A DNA stretch of 64,000 nt from Rutpela maculata (GCA_936432065.2 OW386293.2:28222234-28286233); one strand, 5' to 3'. Positions 1 through 11,714 are shown, numbered from the stretch's first letter. The notes: a model not told the origin generated them from the sequence alone. A program made the numbers and translations.

Positions 1-1261
1 TACAAAATATTTTCCGACTAAGTGAGTACTCTGAGGCACTTCTTGGCGAATATCAGTGCGGATTTAGAACTGGCCGATTAACAACAGACCAGATTTATAT
101 TCTGCGCCAGATACTAGAGAAAACCAACGAATTCAACATAGACACATACCACCTCTTCGTAGATTTTAAAGCAGCCTACGATAGTGTGTTGAGACACAAG
201 CTCTACGCAGTAATGAGTGAGTTTATCATCCCTAACAAATTAATAAGATTAGTCAAAGCTACAATGTCCAAAGTGGTCTGCAAAGTTTACAGTCCGACCT
301 ATCGGAAAACTTTGAAAGCGATGTAAGACTGAGACAAGGAGATGCGCTGGCGTGTTTTCTCTTTAACATAGCGCTGGAAAAAGCCGTAGGAGATGCTAGA
401 CTAGAAAACAGAGGAACCATCTTTAATAAATCCTCACAAATCATGGGATACGCAGATGATCTGGACCTGGTGGCACGCACCCTCCGCAAAGCTAAAAAGA
501 TGTGTGCAACGTTCTCAAGTGCTGCTGAAAACTTGGGCCTCCGAATCAACGAAGATAAAACTAAACTTATGGCATCAACACCTAACAATAGAGCCAGAAA
601 CTCCAGAAACAGAAACATGGTGCAAAACTTTTACATTGGCAACTTTAATTTCGAAGTCGTTCAACAGTTTACATACCTGGGTTCGCTGGTTACCCACGAC
701 AACTCTACTTCTGAAGAAATCAAAAGAAGGATTGTCCTGGTGAACAAATGTTACTTTGGCCTAAGTAAACAAATGAGGAGCCGAAACGTAAGCCAAAAAA
801 CAAAACTCACCATCTATAAGACCTTCATCCTACCAGTCCTAACGTGGATCTGAAACATGGACAATCTCTAAGGCAGACGAAAACCTACTGCTAACCTTTG
901 AGCATAAGATCCTAAGGAGAATACTAGGCGCTATCTGTGAAAATGGTATGTGGATAAGACGATACAACTTTGAACTCTACAACAAATACAAACAGATCTC
1001 AGAGGGAAGAGATGTCGTATCGTTTATAAGGATAGACTGAGATGGGCAGGACACGTGGCAAGAGCGAACGAAAAGCATACCCCAAGACAAATATTTATGT
1101 CGCAACCGGGCGGAAGTAGACGTAGAGGCAGGCCAAAGTTGAGATGGAAGGATGGCGTGGATGAAGATGCCAGAAAAGTCGGAGCTGCAAACTGGCAACG
1201 ACTAGAAAGAGATAGAGACGACTGGCGGAATAGGAAGGTCGAGGCTCAGCTAGGGCCGTAG
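1..1261 (+). pseudogene. RTE-type LINE reverse transcriptase, 5'-truncated and frameshifted
   Basis: This is the reverse transcriptase and C-terminal tail of a non-LTR retrotransposon. It enters from the left edge in frame 3 (VDFKAAYDSV motif near 160-195), shifts to frame 2 near 285-292, returns to frame 3 near 845 and to frame 2 near 1010-1035. Reading across the shifts gives an RLRQGD block near 325, the YADD catalytic box at about 449-460, and the C-terminal block GRPKLRWKDGVDEDA (about 1124-1170) with RDDWRN, typical of insect RTE-type endonuclease/reverse transcriptases. The open frame ends at the TAG at 1259-1261. At least three frameshifts make it non-functional. The endonuclease and early RT lie outside the window or are missing. 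Confidence 0.85.
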
Positions 1262-1266
1262 AACCA

Positions 1267-1286
1267 ATGATGATGATGATGATGAC
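1267..1286 (+). repeat. (TGA)n tail of the RTE-type LINE
   Basis: A short ATG/TGA trinucleotide run begins six bases after the stop codon of the LINE reading frame. RTE-clade elements commonly have very short 3' UTRs ending in simple repeats rather than poly(A), so this is probably the element's 3' end. Confidence 0.6.
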
Positions 1287-1459
1287 AGAAATGCCGTATC
1301 TATTCACTAGAATAGAAAAAACATACATATTATTTGGCCGTATCTGAAAAAATAGTTATCTTTCCTAAGCCAATAAGCAGTATATGCATATTGCTAGTAA
1401 AAAATGCGGGAACTGCTGGCGCGTCTCTGTAGTTTCCTGTTAGGACAAGTTAGGTACCG

Positions 1460-2150
1460 CAATTCTTATTAGGAAAACAACAATATAAGCCATTTGCAGT
1501 TGTATGGAATGAAGCTGTATCTGGCAGGGACAAAGAAGACATTATAAGCTGTTTTAACGCATTCTCTAGAGATGCGCCTAAAATTATGATTTGGCTAGAT
1601 AATTGTTCTAGGCAAAATAAGAACTTCTGTCTCCTTACATTTTTGGTTAGGATAATTAATTCTACTGAAATATCCGCAAAAGAAATAATTTTCAAATTTT
1701 TTTGATAGATAGCAGATAGCCTCCACCATCAGGTGGAGCTATCTCTTAAAAAAAGGGGACGATCTATTATTCCGATGATTTAATAGACGCCGTGCAAAAA
1801 GTACAAAAATCAAAAGCAGAGGTTAAAGTAATGGCACATGAAGACTTCTATAAGTGGAAAGATTTCAAGTCTGAGGCAAAGATGAAAAAACAAACTAAAA
1901 GAACTTAAATACATGACATTGTACAAACAAAAGCCACTGGAGGATTTTTTTTTATGTATAAAACATCGTTTGAAAGTGAAAAGTATGAGAAACTGGACTT
2001 TTTATGACAAAAAACGTCATTTTATTACAAAGTTTACATCAGCTTGATGAACCTCGAGGTTTTCCAAAAACAAAAAGGATATCGCTGTTGAAAAGTCTTG
2101 GTGGCGTTATGCCCGAAATCCGAAAGAACTTTTGAGACCATAGTTCCGTA
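1460..2150 (+). pseudogene. Remnant of an insect transposon-associated protein (DUF7869-like)
   Basis: Reading frame 2 from about 1460 gives FAVVWNEAVSGRDKEDII, then IWLDNCSRQNKNFCLLTFLV, then a stop after KEIIFKFF near 1702. The frame resumes with DSLHHQVELSLKKRG (about 1709-1755), shifts, continues as DDLIDAVQKVQKSKAEVKVM (about 1776-1835), and after another gap as LDEPRGFPKTKRISLLKSL (about 2042-2100). The order WNEA / WLDNC-QNKN / HHQVE / a C-terminal basic block matches a protein family repeated in many insect genomes and usually annotated DUF7869. The DUF name is from memory and should be treated as a proposal. Stops and frameshifts show decay. The N-terminal half is not visible upstream. 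Confidence 0.5.
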
Positions 2151-2659
2151 TTAATAACTTAAGTGAAATAAATATTACTAAGTTCTTAGTATATTTTTTT
2201 AATTTTTGTTATGATTATAATTCATTAATAAAATGTTTTTTCAATGGAGCTATGTAGTTTTATTAAAAATATTTTTATATGACTGTTAAAAGGACTACTA
2301 TTTTTCTATATTTTAGTGCATAAAACATATTTTTTATTTATGGCACTTATTTGACAAATTACTATTATTATCTGCGTTGTCCGTTGTATTTATGCACATA
2401 CGGTCTTTTCACATTGCATATTCAAGATATTTAAGGGGTGGAAAATGTCGTATCTAATTTTTTTTAATGAAAGTAGATGACTTTTACGAAATTTTTGTTC
2501 GCCAACAATTTTTTAAACTAATATTTACTAAAAAAGTACAAATAAATTCTTTCAAATATTTTAAATAATTAAAGGCTATTGAAAAGACTTTACCATCATT
2601 TCTTCCATTTGGTTCTCTTTGTAGATACGGCATCTGTTCTTAGGACGGCAGAATGTGTC
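2151..2659. other. AT-rich gap without recognisable genes
   Basis: AT-rich sequence with homopolymer runs between the DUF7869-like remnant and the next LINE. I see no coding motif. The first readable residues of the LINE appear only near 2680. Confidence 0.6.
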
Positions 2660-3996
2660 TCTATATATACTCTAAATGTTAATAATTACAGACCCATCAC
2701 AGAGATCTCGGGATTCTCCAAAATGTTTGAGTATGCTTACCTTAGTAGACTTAATTCTTACTTAGAGGAAAACAAAATTATTAGTGATAATCAACATGGC
2801 TTCCAAAAAAATAAAAGTACTAGCTCAGCACTTCGCTCATTTCATAACAACATAACTAACAGGATTGATGCTGGCGAGTGCCCTGTTGGGGTATTCCGTG
2901 ACCTCAGCAGGGCATTCGACTGCGTTGATCATAATTTGCTTATATTCAAACTAAATAAATACGGTATCGAAGGTACAGCTTTAAAGTGGATAAACTGTTA
3001 CTTGAATAACCGGTCTCAATTTGTTCATCTAACTTACATTACTGACAGCTCCAAAAGCTTTTCGCAGTCTGAAACTAAGAATGTTCAAATAGGAGTACCT
3101 CAGGGCTCCGTTATAGGACCTATTCTTTTCATTCTCTATATTAACGATGTAGAAAATTCAGTACCAAATGCGAATATAACCTTATATGCCGATGACACAT
3201 CTGTCCTTATATCTTGTTAGGATGATTTTAGACTGGAAGATTCATGTAATGCAACACTTGATAATTTAAATACATGGTTCTCTAACAACTCTTTATATTT
3301 TAACAATGAGAAAACTAACTATTTGCATTTTCACAACTGGCAAAGGACGTGCAGTAATCCCAATCTTATGTTAAATAACTCATCTATATCACCAGCCTTA
3401 AATTTTTAGAGGTATATTATGACAATACTTTGAGTTGGAAATATCATAGTGAAAATCTTGTTGATAAGCTGTGTAGTCAAAACTATTTGTTCATCAATCT
3501 AAGAACTGTACTAAGCAGAGATCAGTTAATAAAAATATATTATGCAAACGTAGATTGTTTACTGAGATACGGCATCTTCCTCTGGGGCTGGTCCACTCAT
3601 GCCACCAAGGTATTCACGGCTCAAAAACAAATTATTAGAACCATTGCTTGTGTCAATAGCAGACATTCTTGCAGATCGTTATTTTGTGAACTAGGAATTT
3701 TAACTGTATCGTCTATTTTAATATTTGAATTGTGCATTTATGTATTTAAGCATCAAGAGAAATTTCCTAGAAACTGTGATATCCATAATTCGAATACTAG
3801 AAAAAGAGATAACTTTCATATACCTTTCGCTAGATATAACACATCATACAAATCACCTGATGTGCTCGGATTAGTAATGTTCAATAAGTTACCTACTCGT
3901 ATTAAATCTGCCACATGTTTCCGATCTTTTAGAGCCCAGCTCAAAAAATTTTTAATAAAAAAAAGCTACTATCGTGTGGAAGATTTTTTGCACTGA
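2660..3996 (+). pseudogene. CR1/Jockey-like LINE reverse transcriptase, 5'-truncated
   Basis: This non-LTR retrotransposon RT starts abruptly at NYRPITEIS (about 2685) and has QHGFQKNKST, DLSRAFDCVDH (about 2910-2940), IGVPQGSVIGPILF (about 3090-3130) and the YADDT catalytic box (about 3184-3198). An in-frame TAG at 3218-3220 interrupts it. The same frame then continues with DNLNTWFSNNSLYFN up to a frameshift near 3405-3430. The C-terminal third (3430-3996) includes NLRTVLSRDQLIKIYY, the region following the thumb in such elements. Endonuclease and ORF1 are absent. One stop plus one frameshift suggests a moderately old insertion. Clade placement (CR1/Jockey group) rests on these motifs only. 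Confidence 0.85.
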
Positions 3997-5685
3997 TAGC
4001 CAGATAGTTTGTGTAGTTCAACCAAAATGTTTTTATTATTTTGCCTTTATTGTTATGTCTCTACTGTAATAATATCTCATCTCAATCTCAATCATTTTAT
4101 CATAGTTTGTAAGTGATTTTGTGACGATTCCTGCATTGTAATATGTCGAAAGGAAAATATAGCATAATGGATAGGAGGAACACCAGGATATTATTTTCCT
4201 GATAATATTCACACGGTGTCCAACATAAAGAGAATTTCACAATAGTTTCCTTCACTATGTAGAAGTTAAATAAATAATAAAATCTACTAAAAAGGTTGAA
4301 AAAAATATATATATATTTTTTAAATTCGCCTTCAAAAAATCTTCAAAAAATATCTCTAAAAAGTAAAAACTAAAATTTCACTTAGTTTTACTAATATACA
4401 GAGTGACCCATTTAAAATCGGGGCACCTCTCTAAAATTTTTACTTATTGTGTGATTTGAATCAAATTTTCCTCAAGTATAGAACAGATTAGGATCTAGTT
4501 ATGACCAGAAAAACATTCGCTTCCTACAAATGCAAAGCCACCTGCGGTACCAAAATATGCGGAAAAAATAAAAAATCATATTAGGCATTTTATTGTCGGA
4601 AAATTTTGTTAATGAAACTTGTTCAGAATTGTCCAAAAATTTTAAAAATCTGAAAAATAATTTATTTAGCAGTTGAGTAAAAAAAAATAATTCTACAGAT
4701 ATTTCGCATTCGTCATTATTATCTTCATCATAAAAAATATTGGAGCGGCGACTTCCGATCAATAAATAGCGACTAATGACTTTAAAAAAATCGCTTCTTT
4801 CTATCAACTACATCCATTTTCAAAAAATTTTGGCTTAATATTACTCCACAATATGTTAGATAGTAGCTCTTATTAAGCATCTTATAGCCAAGTTCCGAAA
4901 CTTTATCAGTTTTTTCCAGCCTATAGGGCTGGTTTTCGGCCCTTTTTATTTTTGGTAAAAAAATGAAATTTTTTTTTATCATATATATTCAATATCTAAT
5001 CCATTCCACCTCAAACGGAACTTCCCCAACCCTCCTCCCTTCATGTATCCCCCTTATTAAAGAATCAGTTTACATTAGTACACGTGTTTAGATGTTTTCG
5101 AACTTGAAAATCATATTTCCTTTGAACAAACTGCACCCTAAGCTCCCCCTACTACTATACAGCACCCCAACTCCCCAACTCCCAACGACCATTCCCCCAC
5201 TAACATAAACCTTTATGCTCCTACTAGGTATAAAATAGTTTTAAAAGAATTTTTTATTTACATTATTAAAATATCAAATCCTTTTATACCCCCCCCCCCC
5301 CCCCCACACCCACTCTGCCGAATCATTCCCGCGATCATCATACTGCTACAAGCTTGAAAATGGTGTAACGGAGACTTTTCTTATACTTTTTTTATCGGCA
5401 GAAATATATAACTTTGAGCTCGTTTTACTCCCTCTCCCTACGACCAAAGTAACAAAAATACGAACAAGGACAGTTAAGTTCTGAAAAAAATCGGACAAAA
5501 GTACATATACTATAAGCTCTAAATCAACAGACAAAAAAACAAAAAATATCAAAATACCAGTGTTACAATAAATGACAGTGATGAAGACAACTAATATTTT
5601 CATATATCATTAGCATAATATGTTTTTTTTATTATGTATTCTTATTAATAAACATATAATTTTTTTTTATGTATTACCGTTTCGA
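3997..5685. other. AT-rich gap; 3' flank of LINE and low-complexity DNA
   Basis: No gene recognised. The first about 250 bases are probably the LINE 3' UTR. A phrase at about 4398-4432 (AGAGTGACCCATTTAAAA) resembles the ends of common insect repeats that begin with an ACAGGGTG-like terminus. A pyrimidine-rich stretch lies at 5000-5330. Confidence 0.4.
5289..5305. repeat. Poly(C) tract, 17 cytosines
   Basis: Uninterrupted run of 17 C followed by ACACCCAC. In an otherwise AT-rich window this is a notable homopolymer; the complementary strand is G-rich. Confidence 0.9.
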
Positions 5686-5806
5686 AATAGTATATTGTGT
5701 ATCTCTAGGTGTGAAAGCGATACATTCCCGGACGACGATGCAACTGTTGGCCGAGGCGCTAGCCGAGGTCTGGGAATGTGCTTTCACACCGAAGTACACA
5801 TACTAT
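5686..5806. mobile_element. Small palindromic MITE/snapback repeat
   Basis: Left arm GGTGTGAAAGCGATACATTCCC (5708-5729) faces right arm GGGAATGTGCTTTCACACC (5772-5790). The similarity extends outward through ATAGTAT..TGTGTA on both sides. The loop holds a GC-rich block with GGCCGAGGCGCTAGCCGAGG. No coding capacity. About 120 bp in all, consistent with a tiny non-autonomous DNA element or a structured repeat. Confidence 0.5.
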
Positions 5807-6029
5807 TTTTTCTGAAATCACAATAAATACTATTTTAAACGTATAGAAATCAATAATATTAACATATTAAAATATATATAAAAAACCGTACGGGAATGTT
5901 GATCGTTGCTTGGCAACGGATCTTTTCCGGTCTGTTTCCTAATAGTTTCCTAGCAACGGACTAAAATACTGGAATTGTGCATTTTTCGCTCTAAAATCGC
6001 GCCGAAAATGTAGACATTCCCGATCGATT

Positions 6030-7490
6030 TCAGAAGTATAGGTATGTATTGTGCAAAATACATCTCGTTATTTCAAAAAAATACGTAGGCTGCTCCAAAA
6101 AAATTTTCAATACGTGTAATCCAAGCAGTTGTTGTTCATTTATATATTCATTAATATATCAAGTTTCTAACAAATTTATACTCTTTTTCTTTATTTGCTG
6201 TAATTGATAAGTACGTAAATACATTATTGTTTAGTGTTACCCTGGTGTTACAATTTCTGAACTCACGATACAGGGTGTTTACTGGGGGGGTGGAAGCACC
6301 TATCTTTACCAATTTGACTGCGATAGAGTTTTGTGAAAAATATATGTTATAGCTTATTGTATGGTGTATAATTAGTAAAACGAAAATGGCGGTGGTCGCT
6401 AACATGTAAGTACGTACCTATTTAAATTTTTTAAAAAATTCAAAAGCATCATTTTTTGTTTTCTTCATGAAAAGATTTCCTGAAAATATCATTAATAAAT
6501 TGTCTTGACTAGATTTACAATATATGTGAAATACAAACAAATTGGTTCACTTGATTAAGAAAAAAAATTTTTTTTCGGATTTTCGAAAAAAAAAATTCCC
6601 AGACATTATGAAGTTTTTGAGGACAAAACTTTTTGTGGTAGTATCTTAGGCAAAGATATATCACGGAAGGAACTACACGCAAAAAGGTTGTAAATGCACG
6701 GACACTTATCTTAACCTGCCATGGCCTTTCAATACACTTTCCAAGATCCGTGCTATTGGGCAAATATCGTAGTTTCCAACATTTTATTTCGTCACGCAAC
6801 ATAACATCTTGTGAGACTGAAAACTTTTCCAAGTCGAGTTTTAGGGCAGTTTTGGAGAATTACTATTTTTATTACTTCAGCCCATTTTTCTAAGTTCTAC
6901 ACATGTTTCACAGTCAACCACCAAGCAATAAAGGAGTAGAATGCATCCTAGCTAGCGAGCACTAGAATGCCTATGTACACGTACACATTGTTGCGCTATA
7001 ATACTTACCAATAGCATAACATCGCTCATTCATACACTCATAAACTGTATTAATAGAAACATAGTTTACTTTAAAACGAATATGTAAAGGACAAGCTTTG
7101 CATATCACCGAACATTTCACGTGCTCCTAAATATTTCTGTTGGATCTGATTTCTATTTTAAAATAATTGGTTAATGTTTGCTTTAATACAACGCGGCAGA
7201 ACTACAACACAGGACTCAGGCAAATGAGACATGGCCTCATATACAATTTAATCTTAAACTCAATTTAATTCGTGTTTAATAATTAATGTCTGTTTTTATA
7301 AAGGAGTCACCTGTGCAATGTTTTACTTGCCGTTTCTCTTTATTATTTTGATAATTTACAGTGATTCGAGTAACGTGCGTGGGTTGAGAGGAGTTTTGTC
7401 CATTAATGTATGTATAGTTTAGTCAGGAAATAGAAATGCTTTTAGCATCCAACTTACCTTAGATCTTTAATCTTTGTCTCAAATAACTCT
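6030..7490. other. Gap without recognisable genes
   Basis: AT-rich DNA with short open frames only. A phrase near 6270 (ACAGGGTGTTTACTGG) resembles an insect repeat terminus. ATGGCGGTGGTCGCTAACAT followed by GTAAGTAC at about 6387-6415 looks like a short first exon plus donor site, but nothing downstream supports a gene. Confidence 0.3.
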
Positions 7491-7499
7491 AATTTAAAT

Positions 7500-8600
7500 T
7501 TTAGATCGTGTTTTCCATTGGTTTTCTTTGAATATCTCGAAATTTATAAGTCCAATGGAAAACAACAAAAAGAAGGAAAATGTTCGTTATCGTACAATAA
7601 AAGTACATAAACTATAATTCATTCCTTATTGTTAATATTATTTAAAAAAATTTGAATATTGCAAAATTATGCATTTCTAAACAAATCACTGTTCTTTCAA
7701 AAACGGTGGATAATATTCAATGACATTGGAGAAATATAGCTCTTATAAAGTACAATCACCACTTAAAATTTCAAATCAAAATGATTATTAAAACGGCTCA
7801 AATAAAACATGATCTACCATAACACGCGGAAAATTTAACAGTAGGTTGTCCCCACCGAAAGGAGTTAAAAAAATGAAAAATTACAAAAAATGACCAAAAA
7901 AATTACCTTATTTTTTTTGTAGGAATGCGCCGCCAATGACCAATCTGACGTAACGCGGTACAACCATATCACTTTATCATACTTGGGATTCACACTATTG
8001 ACAGCAAAGCTGGAATAGGTAGAAGTGATTTTTTGGTTTTAATCAAATCACACTACAAAAATAGCGAAATAAATCGAAAAGACATTGACTGAAACAACAA
8101 GTAGATATAATACGCCGGTGTCCTGGTTGTTCGACCGAAAGCAAAAAACGCGGCACTTTGACCTCACTAGCCGGCTTCACTTTTTGTGCCAATTAAATAA
8201 ATGTAAACAACTCCAAATGTTTTTTCAGAAGTAAGTTCGTCGCTCTAATACTGACCTACTTAATGACAGTAGTGTATCTTCGCAAATTTACTAATAATTT
8301 AAGACTAGTACACCATTTTATTTTCCGCATATCATGGTAGATCACGCGCGTTGTATACAGTTGTTGCTATAACTTTGCACCCTTCTGAAATCTTGCCGTC
8401 AAAACCAAGAAATGTGTACGATTGTAGCTTTTTATAAGTACTTTGGGATCAAGGAGAGAATTTTTTTTCAAAATTTAAATCCTTTTTATTGCAGTTGTTT
8501 ATATAATTTTCGAAATTGTAGTTATAAAGAAATTCAAATAACTCTCTGGTTTCTTATGGAATCAGAAACGGTAGAGGAGTAACGAAAGTAGATTAAAACA
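7500..8600 (-). mobile_element. Foldback element T, single arm (copy 1), split by a MITE
   Basis: The segments 7500-7800 and 8358-8600 together match the reverse complement of 17575-18150, the right arm of a foldback element (family T here). Shared phrases include ATATCTCGAAATTTATAAG near 7535, CACTGTTCTTTCAAAAACGG near 7690 and TTGCAGTTGTTTATA near 8491. The match is broken only at 7801-8357, where another element sits. Non-coding. Confidence 0.65.
7801..8357. mobile_element. MITE with about 25-bp inverted ends inserted in element T
   Basis: The left end reads TGATCTACCATAACACGCGG (about 7810) and the right end, reverse-complemented, TGATCTACCATGATATGCGG (about 8325-8346). The intervening DNA is absent from the homologous site at about 17840, so this is an insertion of about 550 bp. 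No coding capacity seen. The superfamily is not assigned because the target duplication is unclear. Confidence 0.6.
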
Positions 8601-8867
8601 GCCAACTTTAAAACAAAAAATCGGCAGCTACTGGAAGCGGCTGGAACCTCCCCACCCGGTGATTCTTTGAAGCCGAAAAGAGCACTAAACAATATGAACG
8701 ATCTCATTTAATTATATTTATTAAGTTGAAATATTTTTTTCGTATTACAACGGGAAAAAAAGTCTTGCGTTCGGTGGGATTTGGACCTAAGAACTTGAGT
8801 GTTAAATTTATAGTCTGCACAACATTAATATTTTATTCAATGTTTTTAATACAAATATATGCTTCAT

Positions 8868-8985
8868 CGGATCCTAGCCCGGGGCCAGCCAGACAACCAC
8901 GGTGAACACCGCCGTGGCGAGTGTGAAGCTGGACGGGGTAGGTCCGGTTTGGCTTGGAGAAAAATAGAAAAGTAGCTCCTGTCTT
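8868..8985 (+). repeat. Structured dispersed repeat W, copy 1
   Basis: GC-rich island in AT-rich DNA. It shares CAACCACGG, a CCGTGG closing strand, GCTGGACGGGG and TTTGGCTTGG with a copy at 59050-59165. The CCACGG...CCGTGG hairpin (21 nt overall) is kept in both copies while its 9-nt loop differs. Probably a small structured non-coding repeat such as a SINE or a retrotransposon end. The family is not recognised. Confidence 0.5.
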
Positions 8986-9780
8986 CTGTAGGCAGGCTTA
9001 AAGACTAGGTTAAAATTATAATGTGTCCACATGGCCCTAAAATTAATATGAAAATAAACACAATTCTATAAAAACGTTCGTAGGCAAGAGCACTTAATAA
9101 TTTTGATTATTGATACGGGAAACAACTAAACGAAAAAACCTGTTCGTTGGTAATGGGATGGATGGCAGGGATGGCCATCTTTGGAAAAAACCATATAACT
9201 CTTGGTGGACAGCTTCCCTGCCAGATGTAGCCAGGGTAGTGTTCATGGTGGATCGTTTAAGTTTGAGTTGGTATATTTTGTTTTATCTTTTGGCCTCGAC
9301 CAATTTTTCACTAAATCGGTCGGGGAAGTGATAGCTGTCAAATTTTTGGTTCCAATGTTTCTCTGGGGAATTTGGTTTTTGAAAAATGTTTAGGTTGGTA
9401 CCAATGTCTTAAATTGTTTTTAGGTTATGTAGTACTATTTTTAGGTTATGTTGCCGGAAGAATTTCCGGCGGTATGCCGGAAGCAGCGGAAATAGTTTTT
9501 AAAATATGTCACTGTCACTTTTAAAGTTTTATTGGAAAAAACTCACCGAAAGCGTTCCGGTGGGATTGCTTACACTTGTAGAGCTTGTAAGCGGTTCAGG
9601 ATGGACTCTCACACCATCCGTGGGCTTTATAAATATCGAAAAAACTTGTAATCTCTCGATACACCGACACGTCAAAAATACTCAGCATACAGTCTGCACG
9701 CTTTAACACACTAGCAGAGAACTTATACCACAAATGGACCCGTAGTATTTTTTGGGAATTTTCCTTTGAGTCCATTTAAT
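8986..9780. other. Gap without recognisable genes
   Basis: Mixed-composition DNA. A short inverted motif CCGGAAGAATTTCCGG occurs near 9453. Short open frames at 9110-9393 and 9506-9706 show no recognisable domain and I do not call them genes. Confidence 0.4.
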
Positions 9781-9781
9781 A

Positions 9782-10520
9782 AAATTTGACATTTTTCTGA
9801 AAATTTGACATTTTTCTGAAGTGACATTACTCCGAAAATTTGACAATTTTCAAACATTTGACGTTTTTCTGAAAGATGACATTTCTTCGAAAATTTGACG
9901 TTTTTTCGAAAATTTGACATTTTCCTGAATTTTTGACATTTTTCTGAAAAGTGACATTTCTCTGAAAATTTGACATTTTTTCGAAAATTTGACATTTTCC
10001 TGAAATGACATTACTCCGAAAATTTGACAATTTTCAAACATTTGGTATTTTTCTGAAAGGTGACATTTCTTCGAAAATTTGACGTTTTTTCGAAAATTTG
10101 ACATTTTTTTGAAAATTTGACATAATTCTGAAAAGTGACATTTCCCTGAAAATTTAACATTTTTTCGAAAATTTGACATTTTTCTGAAAAGTGACATTTC
10201 TCCGAAAATTTGACATTTTTTCGAAAATTTGACATTTTTCTGAAATGACTACTCCGAAAATTTGACAATTTTCAAACATTTGGTATTTTTCCGAAATGTG
10301 ACATTTCTTCGAAAATTTGACGTTTTTTGAAAATTTGACATTTTTCTGAAAAGTGACATTTCCCTGAAAATTCAACATTTTTTCGAAAATTTGACATTTT
10401 TCTGAAAAGTGACATTTCTCCGAAAATTTGACGTTTTCCTGAAAATTTGACATTTTTTAAAAATCTGACATTTTTCTGAAAAGTGACATTTCTCCGAAAA
10501 TTTAATATTTCTTGGAAATT
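9782..10520. repeat. Minisatellite with 18/19-bp units and higher-order structure
   Basis: Tandem array built from AAAATTTGACATTTTTCTG-type 19-mers and an AAAAGTGACATTTCTCCG-type 18-mer, usually in A-A-B order, giving a period of about 56 bp. A longer marker phrase (ACTCCGAAAATTTGACAATT followed by TTCAAACATTTG) recurs at about 9830, 10014 and 10253, showing a second, larger period of roughly 185-240 bp. All three minus-strand frames stay open for 66-115 codons (MSNFRKNVKFSEKC-like repeats), a by-product of the repeat and not evidence of a protein. Confidence 0.9.
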
Positions 10521-10611
10521 AAAAAAAAAAAATTTCGTGACTCGTCTTGTAGAAATATTTTTTTGATATCATCATCAGTTCGCCTGTTATAAGAATTTTA
10601 CGCTTTTACGA

Positions 10612-10830
10612 CGTCATCAGAACGTAGGTGTATTTTTAATTCACTCGTATTCCATCCATCTACAATATTTCCATCTACGTTTGAAACTTTAATTGGATGT
10701 TTCCAATAGTTAAGTCGATATCTGCACCAGTTTCTAAGAATTTTTCTTATTTGTGACGTAATGTGACGTAGGTGTATTATTAATTCACTCGTAATCCGTC
10801 CATCTACAATATTTATACCTACGTTTCAAA
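10612..10830 (+). repeat. Direct repeat of about 75 bp
   Basis: The phrase ACGTAGGTGTATTTTTAATT, continuing into TTCACTCGTATTCC and CATCTACAATATTT, at 10623-10690 is repeated with few changes at 10756-10825, about 135 bp downstream. Non-coding. Confidence 0.75.
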
Positions 10831-11404
10831 TTTCGGTTACAAACATTAAATATGAGAATAAACGAAAACACCTTAAAATTTGAGGTTATGTTAGTTATGC
10901 GATGCACATGCTCAGGTAATTGTAGGACCGTATTGCTCGCGCCATCTATTAAAGTAAATAGAAACCATGCACTTACGAAGCCATTATTATAATAGGAAAG
11001 TGCCGGACCACCTATTTAATACACCGTGGTGTAGACGCAACTGGTACGCAAGGTCACAGAAAACGAGCCATCAAAACTGAAAGGAACCGCCAAAGACTTC
11101 GCCTCTGTGCAGTTACTGTATTCTGTGGTTCCACTATAAAATATATTTTACACAAGAAGCGTGTTATTTGGTTTTTAATTTTTTTCACGGAAACCAAAGC
11201 TAAAGAGTGCAAGTGTTATATATCGTTGAAATCGGAATTTTTACTGCTTTTCAATGGTTCGATTACAAATTGTAAGTAATCATAAAATAAACAACTTGTT
11301 GTGCCAAAACAGCAACAAACGTAATCCGATCTCAACCAAAACCTTTTCAGATCTTCTGGAGCACTAAAGAAACCCTCATGCAAAGTTTCATCCATATCCG
11401 TTTA
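10831..11404. other. Gap without recognisable genes
   Basis: Moderately complex DNA to the left edge of the large palindrome. No coding motif recognised. Confidence 0.4.
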
Positions 11405-11714
11405 TAGTACGGGAGCCCGTGTATAAAATGACTGACTATCCGGCGAACTTTGACAATATGTAAAATGGATTGTCCTTATAAAAGTTAGCAATGAATGGAC
11501 CGTCAGCTGGTTGGGTAGCGGTGGGGGTGGCTGTCAAAGGGTTGAGAACACGTAAAAAAAATTGAAAAAAAATACTATCCGGCGAATGCTGAAATTTACA
11601 TGAGGGGAAGATTATGTTATATAATGAAAGTAAAACATAGTCAGCTGGACGGGGAGCGGTGGATTTACCGTCAGCTGATCGATCGAACAGGTCCAAAAAC
11701 ACGAAAAATTAAAT

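Noticed and set aside
5905..5965. Two X-box-like motifs (GTTGCTTGGCAAC and GTTTCCTAGCAAC) suggesting a ciliary gene promoter
   Set aside because: Each deviates from the RFX consensus at one position, no downstream gene is visible, and they lie next to palindromic repeat DNA.
6387..6415. ATGGCGGTGGTCGCTAACAT followed by GTAAGTAC as a host first exon
   Set aside because: Only about seven codons, no recognisable continuation, and surrounding DNA is repeat-like.
6515..6832. 105-codon minus-strand frame
   Set aside because: Continuous but without any motif I recognise; insufficient to call a gene.
9782..10520. Regular short repeats resembling a CRISPR array
   Set aside because: Units are contiguous with no unique spacers; it is a minisatellite in eukaryotic DNA.
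11436..11702. 88-codon frame present in both palindrome arms
   Set aside because: Its duplication follows from the palindrome, and it runs through tandem CAGCTG-containing subrepeats; no coding signature.
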